From Mucilaginibacter yixingensis (GTDB taxonomy: Bacteria; Bacteroidota; Bacteroidia; Sphingobacteriales; Sphingobacteriaceae), in assembly GCF_041080815.1 (NCBI RefSeq), contig NZ_CP160205.1:4092001-4156000 (forward strand): a DNA stretch of 64,000 bases, given 5' to 3'. The notes below the pieces were generated by a model, which ran no database searches, was not told the origin of the DNA, and was given only the letters and a program-made list of their open reading frames with translations. Below are positions 46,480 through 54,497 of the stretch, piece by piece; within the stretch, counting starts at the first letter, position 1; each line of letters starts with the position of its first letter. The position numbers were made by a program, and so were the translations under genes.

Positions 46480-47112
46480 ATGGATAATCCAGCGGTATTC
46501 CTTAAGGCCAATCTTGGCTTATTTGGCTTCCAGTCGAAGCAGGAACTGATCGAGCAGGTGTTTTTGCAATCACTGATTGAGAGCTATGGTCGTGTCCTTC
46601 AAACCGTTGCCAACGAGAACGATATTCGTGACCGTTTTATAAAGGATATTTATACTACTCCCTCAAAACTTCGGGATTGGCTGCAGCAAAGTCTGATGTA
46701 CCTGGACTGGGAAAACTGGAAATTTACTGCCGGAATGACTCTGGCCAGGGCGGACATCTCGTTTAAACTTACCGGTTGCGAATTCATCATTGAATGTAAA
46801 CGTTTGAAAAGTGCAGATAAGGCTTACATCGATGAAGGCCTGGAACGTTTCCGAACATTACATTACGCGCAGGGTCATGAATTCGCCGGAATGATCGGTT
46901 TTGTTATCAATAACAACACCAGCCCTATTATGACCGGCCTACAGACAAAGGTTAACGGTCATTATGCTACAACTACTCCTTTTAGTTCTTCTACATTTTC
47001 GAACTGGACGAATAGCTTTCTTAGTTCGCACGTACGTACAGATGCCTCCAGTATAAATGTTTACCATCTCTTTTTTGAGTTCAATGGTGTCGCGGAGGAC
47101 TTGCTGGCTTAA
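46480..47112 (+). CDS. PD-(D/E)xK nuclease-like protein partnered with the methyltransferase
   Basis: Protein of 210 residues. The stretch TLARADISFKLTGCEFIIECKRLKSADKAY gives D92, E105 and K107, the D-(E)xK geometry of a PD-(D/E)xK nuclease fold. It starts 4 bp after the methyltransferase stop, so the two are co-translated. I cannot name a family; a restriction endonuclease subunit is the most likely reading from context. Its stop lies 3 bp from the convergent CHAT gene. Confidence 0.65.
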   Translation: MDNPAVFLKANLGLFGFQSKQELIEQVFLQSLIESYGRVLQTVANENDIRDRFIKDIYTTPSKLRDWLQQSLMYLDWENWKFTAGMTLARADISFKLTGCEFIIECKRLKSADKAYIDEGLERFRTLHYAQGHEFAGMIGFVINNNTSPIMTGLQTKVNGHYATTTPFSSSTFSNWTNSFLSSHVRTDASSINVYHLFFEFNGVAEDLLA

Positions 47113-47115
47113 TTT

Positions 47116-49314
47116 TCAGTGCTCGTTTTTACGCCGGAACTCATCTTCCCAGCATTCAAACTTGATGAGATCGGCTCTTCCCAAAATACTGTAAAATAGA
47201 AATTCCGGTAAGGAGTTGGCTAATTTAGGGCCGGGTCCTTTTAGCATGCTATCATATATTTTCCGCCGTTCATAGAAGGAAAGTAAATAGGTATAATCCT
47301 TAACCTGGGCTTCAGCTGAAGCAGCTTTATCATCGGGATGTTTAAGATAGTACTGACGATTGGCAGCGCCGACAGCGGATGTTCTTAAAAGGTGTGAAAT
47401 AAAGGCCAGCCAATTTTGATGCATAGGTGACTTAGCAGCCGTGGTTAAATTGTTAAGCAGCCGGATATAAAGGATGGAACCAATATCTACACTTATCGGC
47501 AGATAAGTAGTAGTAACCGCCAAAGCACCTACCTCGAAAAATGCGTTCGCGATAGTGTCAATTGTCCCATAAGTAGGCGCTGTACTGCAGGCGGAAAGAA
47601 AAACGAGCGGCGCAGCTATTTTTAATTCGACAACCAAATCACCGGTGAGTTTTTCCCTTCCAATGTATAGCACCGATGATTTGGTTGCCGCATCGTATCC
47701 ACCATGACTGTCAATAATCAACAGATGCGGCCGACATTCTTCTACCGCAGCTTTTAGTGCACTTATAGTAAGGCATTCTCTGATTACCACGCCATTCTTC
47801 TCACTGACCTTTCGTACACCTGGGTACCATCTTTGAAATGCAGCCTCGTCACTGCCAAACACAACCAATGTTTTTGTAAGAATGTCTGGCGGGATGGTAT
47901 ATCGCCATTGCTCGTGACTGACGAAATTTGCCATCAATCCGTGCAGCCCAGTTTCAGGAAGACGGCAAATATCATGTGTGAAGCAGAATGGAACTCCATC
48001 AATATCAGTCCATTCAATCGGCAGATCGCTGATTGCGACAATCTGCCGGTTCTCTTCGCGCAGCTTCTCCATAAGGTCTGCCGAAAGAATTCTTCTACGG
48101 AGTTGCTGACCGAAGGATTGAATAGTTTTTAAAACCTTACCACGATTTCCGGGTGCTGTAAGCCTTCCTGCGGCTTCGCTGCGAAAAAAAGATAAAGCAC
48201 GGTACATCGTCTTGCCCTGGGCTGGGAGGCGGACGACAGGAGAAGTAAGGAATGAGCTGTGCAGGAATGCAATATCGTCCAGGAATTGTGTTTTTAATCC
48301 GATCAGCTTAGAATTGAAGAGAAGTGCTTGAGCTGATTTAGGGGCTTTACCCTGGTGAATGTAATTTTCGGTCTGCTCAAAATCCAAGTCGGACAGGTAT
48401 TCTTTAATTTCGGAGCTTGTAGTCTCATGGAGAAAAGCTTTAACATCGGGGTTTTGAAAAGGCAGCACCAGAATCAATGTACTCAAAAATGGCTCAATTT
48501 CGTGAACCGGATTGATCAGCTTTTCCTCAAAACAAGTCTCCGCAAAAAAATCAATTTTATCGGCTTGTTCGACTATTTGTTGTTGCCGGATAAAGCTTTT
48601 GGGTTCAGCATGTGCCTGCTTTGGCGCTTCAGTGTTCGAAATTATTTCCTTTTCAGTGATTGTGTCTGTTTCCTCATGAATGGAGTAATCGAAATTCCCG
48701 GTAATCGTATTTGCGATGCGGTAGTTGGATTGTGCTGGAACGAAAACGGGAAAATCGTAAAAGCCACTCCAGCCAATCGCTGCTTCTGGCGCTAAATACC
48801 GGGAAACTACGCCCATTAACTTAAATAATTCTTGCTGCCCTTCGTAAAGCAAACGCAGGAAGTGGCCAGTGCCGCTTACCTGATTGGGCAGCACAATTTC
48901 ATCGTCCTTGGTACCATTAAAACAGTAATGAAACCGAAGGGCACAGTGTGAAGCGGTCAACTGTTTGATGATATCCCCAATTATGGTCGATTTCATGTCA
49001 ACGAAAAATAAATAGGGTCTGTTTTTCGGCATAAAATCGAGGTACTCATTCAGGTTAACGCTGTACTTAACATGAAACCTGTACGGATCGTCCAATCCAT
49101 TGCGCTGAACCAATTCGTAAAAACTGAGCGATTCACTTATTTGTAACAGATCTTTTGGTACAAAACTTAGAAAACGGATAATGTGATTTTGAAATTCCAA
49201 TGGGGGAAGAAAGGAATATAATTTTGGTTGCTCATCCATCACCAGGACATAATTAATCGCACTTCTCTGACCAAATCTGTATTGCAGTCGGTCATGCATT
49301 TCAAAAGCATCCAT
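47116..49314 (-). CDS. CHAT-domain protease (caspase-like), putative defence or toxin activator
   Basis: Protein of 732 residues. The C-terminal third is a CHAT domain: HLLIIDSHGGYDAA has the catalytic histidine at about residue 537 and PLVFLSACSTAPTYG has the catalytic cysteine at about 576, both in the right strand contexts. The first 450 residues match nothing I recognise; they are mixed alpha/beta without a signal peptide or membrane segment and may be the sensor part. It is divergent from a small HEPN-motif gene, with 119 bp between starts. CHAT proteases in other bacteria cleave partner proteins as part of antiphage or toxin systems; that role here is an inference from domain and location. 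Confidence 0.8.
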   Translation of the reverse strand: MDAFEMHDRLQYRFGQRSAINYVLVMDEQPKLYSFLPPLEFQNHIIRFLSFVPKDLLQISESLSFYELVQRNGLDDPYRFHVKYSVNLNEYLDFMPKNRPYLFFVDMKSTIIGDIIKQLTASHCALRFHYCFNGTKDDEIVLPNQVSGTGHFLRLLYEGQQELFKLMGVVSRYLAPEAAIGWSGFYDFPVFVPAQSNYRIANTITGNFDYSIHEETDTITEKEIISNTEAPKQAHAEPKSFIRQQQIVEQADKIDFFAETCFEEKLINPVHEIEPFLSTLILVLPFQNPDVKAFLHETTSSEIKEYLSDLDFEQTENYIHQGKAPKSAQALLFNSKLIGLKTQFLDDIAFLHSSFLTSPVVRLPAQGKTMYRALSFFRSEAAGRLTAPGNRGKVLKTIQSFGQQLRRRILSADLMEKLREENRQIVAISDLPIEWTDIDGVPFCFTHDICRLPETGLHGLMANFVSHEQWRYTIPPDILTKTLVVFGSDEAAFQRWYPGVRKVSEKNGVVIRECLTISALKAAVEECRPHLLIIDSHGGYDAATKSSVLYIGREKLTGDLVVELKIAAPLVFLSACSTAPTYGTIDTIANAFFEVGALAVTTTYLPISVDIGSILYIRLLNNLTTAAKSPMHQNWLAFISHLLRTSAVGAANRQYYLKHPDDKAASAEAQVKDYTYLLSFYERRKIYDSMLKGPGPKLANSLPEFLFYSILGRADLIKFECWEDEFRRKNEH

Positions 49315-49433
49315 AATGATAAAATTTAAGATTAGAAATATACGACTTTACAGAGATTGCCTAAAGCAAATCAATTCTGAATCTTTAACTTGCAGTGATA
49401 GGTGTTACCATTAACTAAGCTAAACTTTAAAAC

Positions 49434-49910
49434 ATGTCACAATCTGTAGAAGAAAGAGCCCTAATTGGGCATAATCATCGAGGTCATATCATCGATGCTT
49501 GCAGCTGGCTCGAAAAACATATCGAAGTTTTTATATTGGATTTTTTTGTTGGAGAGCGTGGCGTGCGCTGGGACATGATGCGGGAAATTTTGCTGGACCG
49601 TTTTCATTTTGACGGCAAGATCGCCACCATGGAGGTATTGGTCAAAAAATCAGCTGGTTCCCAGTTTAAAAAACAGTATGGCAAGCTCTTTGGTGAATTA
49701 AGATATATCAAAGATCAACGAAATTTTTTTGCGCATTATGTACAAATCGCTCGATTAGACACCGATGATATTTCTTTGATATCGCTGCGTGATGGCACAA
49801 AAACGCTAAACTACACAGAAAAGGAACTGAGGGAATTGTTTGAAAGAATCCTTAGATGTTCGAATGAGGTGGTTGAACTCAGTAAAAATGTCAAGGAATT
49901 TTTACCTTAA
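49434..49910 (+). CDS. Small HEPN-motif protein, divergent from CHAT protease
   Basis: All-helical protein of 158 residues. ELRYIKDQRNFFAHYVQIARL holds RNFFAH at residues 96-101, the R-N-x3-H motif of HEPN domains, which in toxins forms an RNase site at a dimer interface. No membrane segment or second domain. It could be a HEPN RNase toxin, or a MAE_28990/RiboL-PSP-like HEPN protein of unknown activity. It is the last gene before the tRNA and shares the promoter region of the CHAT gene. Confidence 0.65.
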   Translation: MSQSVEERALIGHNHRGHIIDACSWLEKHIEVFILDFFVGERGVRWDMMREILLDRFHFDGKIATMEVLVKKSAGSQFKKQYGKLFGELRYIKDQRNFFAHYVQIARLDTDDISLISLRDGTKTLNYTEKELRELFERILRCSNEVVELSKNVKEFLP

Positions 49911-49980
49911 CAACTGCTAGGTGCCCTTTTCAAACTTTCCGAATTTCAGCGTTCAAAATGAATGTTTTTGATAAAGTCTT

Positions 49981-50042
49981 TTACAATTCGTATCTTGTAA
50001 TTGGTAAGAGCAAGCTAAAAACCGTTAACAAAACCGTTAACA
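49981..50042. repeat. Inverted and direct repeats next to tRNA-Met
   Basis: TTACAATTCGTATCTTGTAA (49981-50000) has perfect 6-bp arms. About 50018-50042 carries two copies of AAAACCGTTAAC in tandem. Such arrays next to the 3' end of a tRNA gene can be integrase arm sites; nothing else proves this. Confidence 0.4.
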
Positions 50043-50052
50043 AAAAGAAAAA

Positions 50053-50080
50053 GCCTATTACGAAATTTCGTAACAGGCTC
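50053..50080 (-). terminator. Rho-independent terminator of tRNA-Met
   Basis: On the minus strand, AGCCTGTTACGAAATTTCGT pairs back with ATAGGCT to make a long stem, followed by TTTTTC. It lies 10 bp downstream of the tRNA 3' end. Confidence 0.85.
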
Positions 50081-50089
50081 ATCTTCAAG

Positions 50090-50163
50090 TAGCGGGGAGC
50101 AGGATCGAACTGCCGACCTTAGGGTTATGAATCCTACGCTCTAACCATCTGAGCTACCCCGCC
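50090..50163 (-). tRNA. tRNA-Met (CAU anticodon)
   Basis: 74-nt cloverleaf on the minus strand. The acceptor stem starts GGCGGGG and pairs with CCCCGCT (first pair G-U). The D-arm is GCTCAGATGGTTAGAGC, the anticodon loop is TTCATAA with CAT, the T-arm is GGCAGTTCGATCCTGCTC-like, and the discriminator is A. The 3' CCA is not encoded. The paired acceptor end argues against an initiator tRNA. A lysidine-modified tRNA-Ile(CAU) cannot be excluded from the anticodon alone. Its 3' end faces the accessory island, as in tRNA-targeted integrations. Confidence 0.92.
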
Positions 50164-50303
50164 GTTTTGCATTATTTTATTTGCCTTTGCAGACAACCTC
50201 CCTTGTAAAAAGGTTTGCAAATATAGTAGAAAATACTTTTCTTTAGAAAAAATGTTAATTATTTTGTGCCATTAATGGCCTGCCAGTGTATAAACCCCTG
50301 ATT

Positions 50304-50684
50304 ATGTCCGAGAAAAAAAAATTTAATATCGAGTATGAGATCAAATCGTCTCCACGTATACTCTACAGCTTTTTAAGCGAGCCCAACGGACTGACACAGT
50401 GGTTTGCTGATGATGTTTCTGTGCGCGATCAGGTATATACCTTTACCTGGGATGATGAACAGCAGAGAGCCCGCCTGCTGATGATGAAAGAAAACAAACT
50501 GGTACGCTTTAAATGGCTGGACGACGACCCGAACAGCTACTTCGAGATGGAAATTCTACAAGATGAACTAACCAACGATGTTGCCCTTGGCATTACAGAT
50601 TTTGCCCCCGAAGATGCCATTGCCGACCGCCGGCTGATCTGGGACAACTCTATTGATTACCTGATTAGCGTGCTGGGTGCATAA
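50304..50684 (+). CDS. START-like domain protein (AHSA1-type)
   Basis: Small soluble protein of 126 residues with the helix-grip START/AHSA1 fold: KFNIEYEIKSSPRILYSFLSEPNGLTQWFADDVSV, then VRFKWLDDDPNSYFEMEI and the C-terminal long helix DRRLIWDNSIDYLISVLGA. Family members bind hydrophobic ligands or act as co-chaperones; ligand unknown. The ATG at 50304 (MSEKKKFNIEYEIK) is better than an upstream TTG. It is followed 7 bp later by the next gene, so both may be co-transcribed. Confidence 0.9.
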   Translation: MSEKKKFNIEYEIKSSPRILYSFLSEPNGLTQWFADDVSVRDQVYTFTWDDEQQRARLLMMKENKLVRFKWLDDDPNSYFEMEILQDELTNDVALGITDFAPEDAIADRRLIWDNSIDYLISVLGA

Positions 50685-50690
50685 CCTGAT

Positions 50691-51068
50691 ATTAACCTAA
50701 CCAATAAAGTTATCGAGCTACCTTTTAACCAGGCATTTTGCGAGCTTTTGGAGTATCATCTCTCCGCAGCATTAAAAAATCTGGCTGATATTCGCTATAA
50801 ACATTTTTGGTGCGACGGCATAAGCATGCCTGATGAGCATTTATTATCGCCTGCTGTGGTTGCTGCTGAAAAAGCAATAGCAACCACAGCCTGGCTTGGC
50901 TCTACCGGGCAAGACGTATACCAGATGATTATTGTACTCGGCCCCATATCGCTTCAGCGCTATCTTAAGGGCGAGAGTATAACCGGTTGCCTCCCCAATG
51001 CCAGCGAGCCCTCAACATGGGTTAACATGGATACAGATGCCCGTAAAATCAGCATTTTACTACAATAA
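50691..51068 (+). CDS. Hypothetical protein with possible ATT start
   Basis: The frame is protein-like from codon 50691: (M)NLTNKVIELPFNQAFCELLEYHLSAALKN and on to ITGCLPNASEPSTWVNMDTDARKIS. The first ATG in frame lies at an unlikely internal place, and TTG 50748 would cut a helix. The first sense codon after the upstream stop that could start is ATT 50691, seven bases after the START gene ends. The product would be 125 residues, no membrane segment, no recognised family. Confidence 0.6.
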   Translation: MNLTNKVIELPFNQAFCELLEYHLSAALKNLADIRYKHFWCDGISMPDEHLLSPAVVAAEKAIATTAWLGSTGQDVYQMIIVLGPISLQRYLKGESITGCLPNASEPSTWVNMDTDARKISILLQ

Positions 51069-51146
51069 AATACTTCTGCACCAGTTTATGTAAATGGTTC
51101 AATCTGCACGCATTCTGAATAGGGGTTTAATTTCTAAATTTGCAGC

Positions 51147-52583
51147 GTGAAAAAAATACACCTTCTTTTACTCAGGGCATTTATCAGGCCATTTGTAGTT
51201 ACGTTCCTCATTGTGATGTTCGTGCTGCTAATGCTATTCCTTTTCAAGTATATTGATGACCTGATAGGCAAAGGCTTTGAGTGGTACACCATCCTGCAGC
51301 TGATGTTGTATGCCTCGGCTACCAACGTGGCCATGGCGCTGCCGCTATCGGTATTATTGTCGTCAATCATGACCTATGGCGCCCTGGGTGAGAATTATGA
51401 GCTGGTGGCCATTAAATCGGCCGGTATATCACTGTCGCGTGCGCTGTACCCCATGGTTATTGTAGTGTTTTTCCTGAGTGTTGCCGCATTCTTCTTTTCA
51501 GAATATATGCTGCCGGTAGCCAATCTCAAATACTACTCGCTGCTGTATGATGCCCGCAAGCAAAAAGCATCGTTCCTGATCTCTGAAGGTATTTTTAACA
51601 ACAGTATTCCCGGCTATTCTATCCGCGTAAAACACAAAGACAAAGACGGTGCTACCCTGCATGATCTGATGATCTACTCGCGCGCCTCGCTGCAGGATAA
51701 TAACATGGCCGTTACCTTTGCTAAAGAAGGCGTGATGTTTCGCGCTGGCGACAACCTGATTATCCGCCTGCGTGATGGTGTGCGTTATGAAGAATCTGCC
51801 GGTCGAAATAATGCCAGCGATCAACGCCAAACGCTGCAGCGCATCCGGTTTAAAGAGCGTATTCAAAAGTTTGACCTTTCCAGCTTTAACCTACAGCGTA
51901 CAAACGAGGATGAGTTTAGAGGCGCTTTTCAGATGATGAACCTGAAGCAATTGAACGGTTTCCGCGATTCATCCAACAAACTGGTAAACCTGGGCCTGGA
52001 AAGAAACTTCTCGCTCATTACGCCCTACATGAAATACTTCCAGTTTCCGCATAAATCAAAAACGGTGAAGAAGTATTTGCCCGGCGATTTGAATTATATC
52101 AAAAAACAACCGCGCGACGCACAGCTGGTAGCCATGAACAACGCGTTGAATGAGGCCAAAAGCGTAGGCGAACAAGTAAAACTGCGGGCCACCCGCTTTG
52201 AAGAACTAAATCACGAAGTGCGCCGCAGCCGTGTAGAATACGAGAAGAAGTTTACCCTCTCCGCTGCCTGTATAGCCCTGTTTCTGATTGGTGCGCCGCT
52301 GGGTGCCATCATCCGCAAGGGTGGCCTGGGGTTGCCTGTGGTGGTGTCAATCATCTTCTTCCTGATCTATTATATCATATCAACCATTGGCGAAAAGTCT
52401 GTAAAAGATGGCGATTGGACGCCGCTGTTTGGTATGTGGATGCCCATCGGGGTGCTCACACCTATAGGACTATTCCTGTCGTACAAAGCAGCAAATGATT
52501 CGGTGCTGTTTGATATCGAACTTTATAAACGCTTCTTTAAAAATCTAGGCTCTATATTTAAGCGTAAAGAATTACCGCAATAA
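51147..52583 (+). CDS. LptF/LptG-family permease
   Basis: Inner-membrane subunit of the lipopolysaccharide transport ABC exporter (YjgP/YjgQ family), 478 residues. Three membrane segments lie in the first 110 residues (FIRPFVVTFLIVMFVLLMLFLF; MALPLSVLLSSIMTYGALGENYELVAIKSAGIS; LYPMVIVVFFLSVAAFFF). A periplasmic beta-jellyroll domain follows, with three more membrane segments at the end (LSAACIALFLIGAPLGAIIRKGGLGLPVVVSIIFFLIYYIIS and the last before the C-terminus). The middle has a Bacteroidota-type insertion of about 100 residues. Single gene; LptB is not in the window. Confidence 0.93.
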   Translation: MKKIHLLLLRAFIRPFVVTFLIVMFVLLMLFLFKYIDDLIGKGFEWYTILQLMLYASATNVAMALPLSVLLSSIMTYGALGENYELVAIKSAGISLSRALYPMVIVVFFLSVAAFFFSEYMLPVANLKYYSLLYDARKQKASFLISEGIFNNSIPGYSIRVKHKDKDGATLHDLMIYSRASLQDNNMAVTFAKEGVMFRAGDNLIIRLRDGVRYEESAGRNNASDQRQTLQRIRFKERIQKFDLSSFNLQRTNEDEFRGAFQMMNLKQLNGFRDSSNKLVNLGLERNFSLITPYMKYFQFPHKSKTVKKYLPGDLNYIKKQPRDAQLVAMNNALNEAKSVGEQVKLRATRFEELNHEVRRSRVEYEKKFTLSAACIALFLIGAPLGAIIRKGGLGLPVVVSIIFFLIYYIISTIGEKSVKDGDWTPLFGMWMPIGVLTPIGLFLSYKAANDSVLFDIELYKRFFKNLGSIFKRKELPQ

Positions 52584-52699
52584 AGCTGCGTAACTTATTT
52601 GTTAGCCTTAGGGCTACACCACTGCAAGATGTTATATTGGTACAGATTAAAGGCCACTCCCACGGTCGTCTTTATAAACCGATATAACATTTTGCTTTT

Positions 52700-53980
52700 A
52701 TGATGAAATTAAGCACATGGCTTGGGCTTTGCCTGCTTTTTACAATGCGCGCTTCGGCACAGCAGGTACTGGAAACCGGCGGCCGTAAAATGCCGGATGA
52801 GTGGATTGATAAAGACACGCACCACAAAGTCATCCGCCTAACGCGGCTGGAGGGCAGCAACTCCAGCTTTTACTTCCATAACAACCCGTTCATCAAAACT
52901 GCCGGCGGCACCGAGATGGCGTTCTTTAACACCCAAAACAAAAGCACGCAGATCTATACCCTTAACCTTAAAACTTTTAAAACCCGGCAGATCACTAACA
53001 TCAGGCTGCGCACACCGCAGGAAGTGAAAGACAACCTAGTACTGCTGGACCGCGAGCGTAACGGGCACAATGGCGAAGCCATAGGCACAAAAACCCATAA
53101 TCTCTATTACCAGGTGCTTGACAGTGTTTTTGTGGTTAACATGGATACCCGCAAAACCAAACTCTTCTATGTTTTCCCTGCGGATTTTAAGGGCGCCATA
53201 TTTACCCTTAATGCCAATGAAACTCAACTGGGTGGTTTATGCAGCCCCAAAGGCGACTCGATTGCCATGCATTACCCAGATGGCGCAGGCAACGTATTAT
53301 TTAAAGCGCACGTGCCGCACACCTTGTTTACTATTGATATTGCCACCAAAAAGCTCACCAAACTACGCACAGAGAACAACTACCTCAACCACATTCAGTT
53401 CTCGCCTACCGAGCCTAATTTACTGATGTTCTGTCACGAAGGGCCATGGCAATTGGTAGACCGCATTTGGGTCATCGATACTAAAACCGTCCAGGTAAAA
53501 CTAATGCACAAACGCACCATGGACGATGAAATAGCCGGACATGAGTGGTTTGGCCCCGATGGTAAAACCATTTGGTTTGACCTGCAGATGCCGCGCGCCA
53601 AAAACTTTTTTGTAGGCGGAAGCAATGTAGAAACACTGGCCGAAAAGCGATATAGCCTAACACGCGATGAATGGTCCATCCATTTCAACATCTCAGCAGA
53701 TCAGAAACTATTTGCAGGCGATGGCGGGAATGAAGCCCAGGTAGCCCAGGCTAAAGACGGCCGCTGGATCTATCTCTTCACCCCTAACGGCGATCATTTC
53801 GATGCCGAGCGACTGGTAAACATGAAGAATCACATCTACTCAAAAAGCGCCCCGGTTAATGGCGTATCAGGACTGGAACCCAACGTTCGGTTTAGTCCGG
53901 ATGGCAAATGGGTAATTTTCCGCGCTAATTTTGAAGGCAGCACACAGGTGTATGCTGCAGAAGTAGCGAAAGCGAGATAG
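52700..53980 (+). CDS. Oligogalacturonate lyase-like secreted beta-propeller (PL22-type)
   Basis: Exported protein of 426 residues with a signal peptide (MMKLSTWLGLCLLFTMRASAQ). The mature part is a seven-bladed propeller: WIDKDTHHKVIRLTRLEGSNSSFYFHNNPF at the start, repeated blades such as FSPTEPNLLMFCHEGPW and WFGPDGKTIWFDLQM, and RFSPDGKWVIFRANFEGSTQVYAAEV at the end. This matches oligogalacturonate lyase family PL22, which breaks pectin oligosaccharides by beta-elimination. The H-x-H residues in CHEGPW and DEIAGHEWFG may be active-site or metal ligands. A propeller of TolB type is the alternative. Confidence 0.8.
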   Translation: MMKLSTWLGLCLLFTMRASAQQVLETGGRKMPDEWIDKDTHHKVIRLTRLEGSNSSFYFHNNPFIKTAGGTEMAFFNTQNKSTQIYTLNLKTFKTRQITNIRLRTPQEVKDNLVLLDRERNGHNGEAIGTKTHNLYYQVLDSVFVVNMDTRKTKLFYVFPADFKGAIFTLNANETQLGGLCSPKGDSIAMHYPDGAGNVLFKAHVPHTLFTIDIATKKLTKLRTENNYLNHIQFSPTEPNLLMFCHEGPWQLVDRIWVIDTKTVQVKLMHKRTMDDEIAGHEWFGPDGKTIWFDLQMPRAKNFFVGGSNVETLAEKRYSLTRDEWSIHFNISADQKLFAGDGGNEAQVAQAKDGRWIYLFTPNGDHFDAERLVNMKNHIYSKSAPVNGVSGLEPNVRFSPDGKWVIFRANFEGSTQVYAAEVAKAR

Positions 53981-54012
53981 CCTTATATTTAAGCCAGCAT
54001 GCTAATATAAGT

Positions 54013-54108
54013 CGTCATTGCGAGGAACGAAGCAATCTCTGTACAGGACCCTCGAACATGTTAATCCGATTTGCATGCGCAGAGATTGCTTCGTGCCTCG
54101 CAATGACG
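54013..54108. repeat. Palindromic intergenic repeat, copy F
   Basis: 96-bp near-palindrome with arms CGTCATTGCGAGGAACGAAG and CTTCGTGCCTCGCAATGACG, between the convergent ends of the PL22-like gene and the DUF7009-type gene. Confidence 0.92.
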
Positions 54109-54124
54109 CGGTGGACTAATACCC

Positions 54125-54484
54125 CTACCCTACATGATCCATCATCAACGGATTAGGATAATTATCAGCCTGATCCTGCATTGGCAAGTCAAGGCACATA
54201 AAATCTTTTTCTATCAGCAGGTATAAATCGCTGCTGTTGCTTTCAAAACCTACACGGTCGGTTTGGGTCCACTCGTCGGCCATGTGGCTAGGCATGTAAA
54301 AGGTAATGCAGTTGTTCCGCATATCGGCGCGCAGATCATCATCTCCGCTCACTTTTAAAGAGTAGGTTAGCTGTGTTAGGCCAAAGCTGGTACTATCATC
54401 AATATAACCTTCGGCGGCAAAGCGCTCCACCTCAGAACGTGTGAGACGGTAACGTAAAGAATTTCCTTTGATGCGAATTTTCAT
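54125..54484 (-). CDS. DUF7009-type small protein downstream of cobA
   Basis: Protein of 119 residues starting MKIRIKGNSLRYRLTRSEVERFAAEGYIDD and continuing with LTYSLKVSGDDDLRADMRNNCITFYMP and VGFESNSSDLYLLIEKDFMCLD. It matches the pattern of the DUF7009 family as I recall it, seen next to siroheme or molybdenum genes. It follows cobA by 13 bp, so they are co-transcribed, which ties it to nitrate assimilation. Its biochemical role is unknown. Confidence 0.75.
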   Translation of the reverse strand: MKIRIKGNSLRYRLTRSEVERFAAEGYIDDSTSFGLTQLTYSLKVSGDDDLRADMRNNCITFYMPSHMADEWTQTDRVGFESNSSDLYLLIEKDFMCLDLPMQDQADNYPNPLMMDHVG

Positions 54485-54497
54485 AGCGTTAGTTTAT

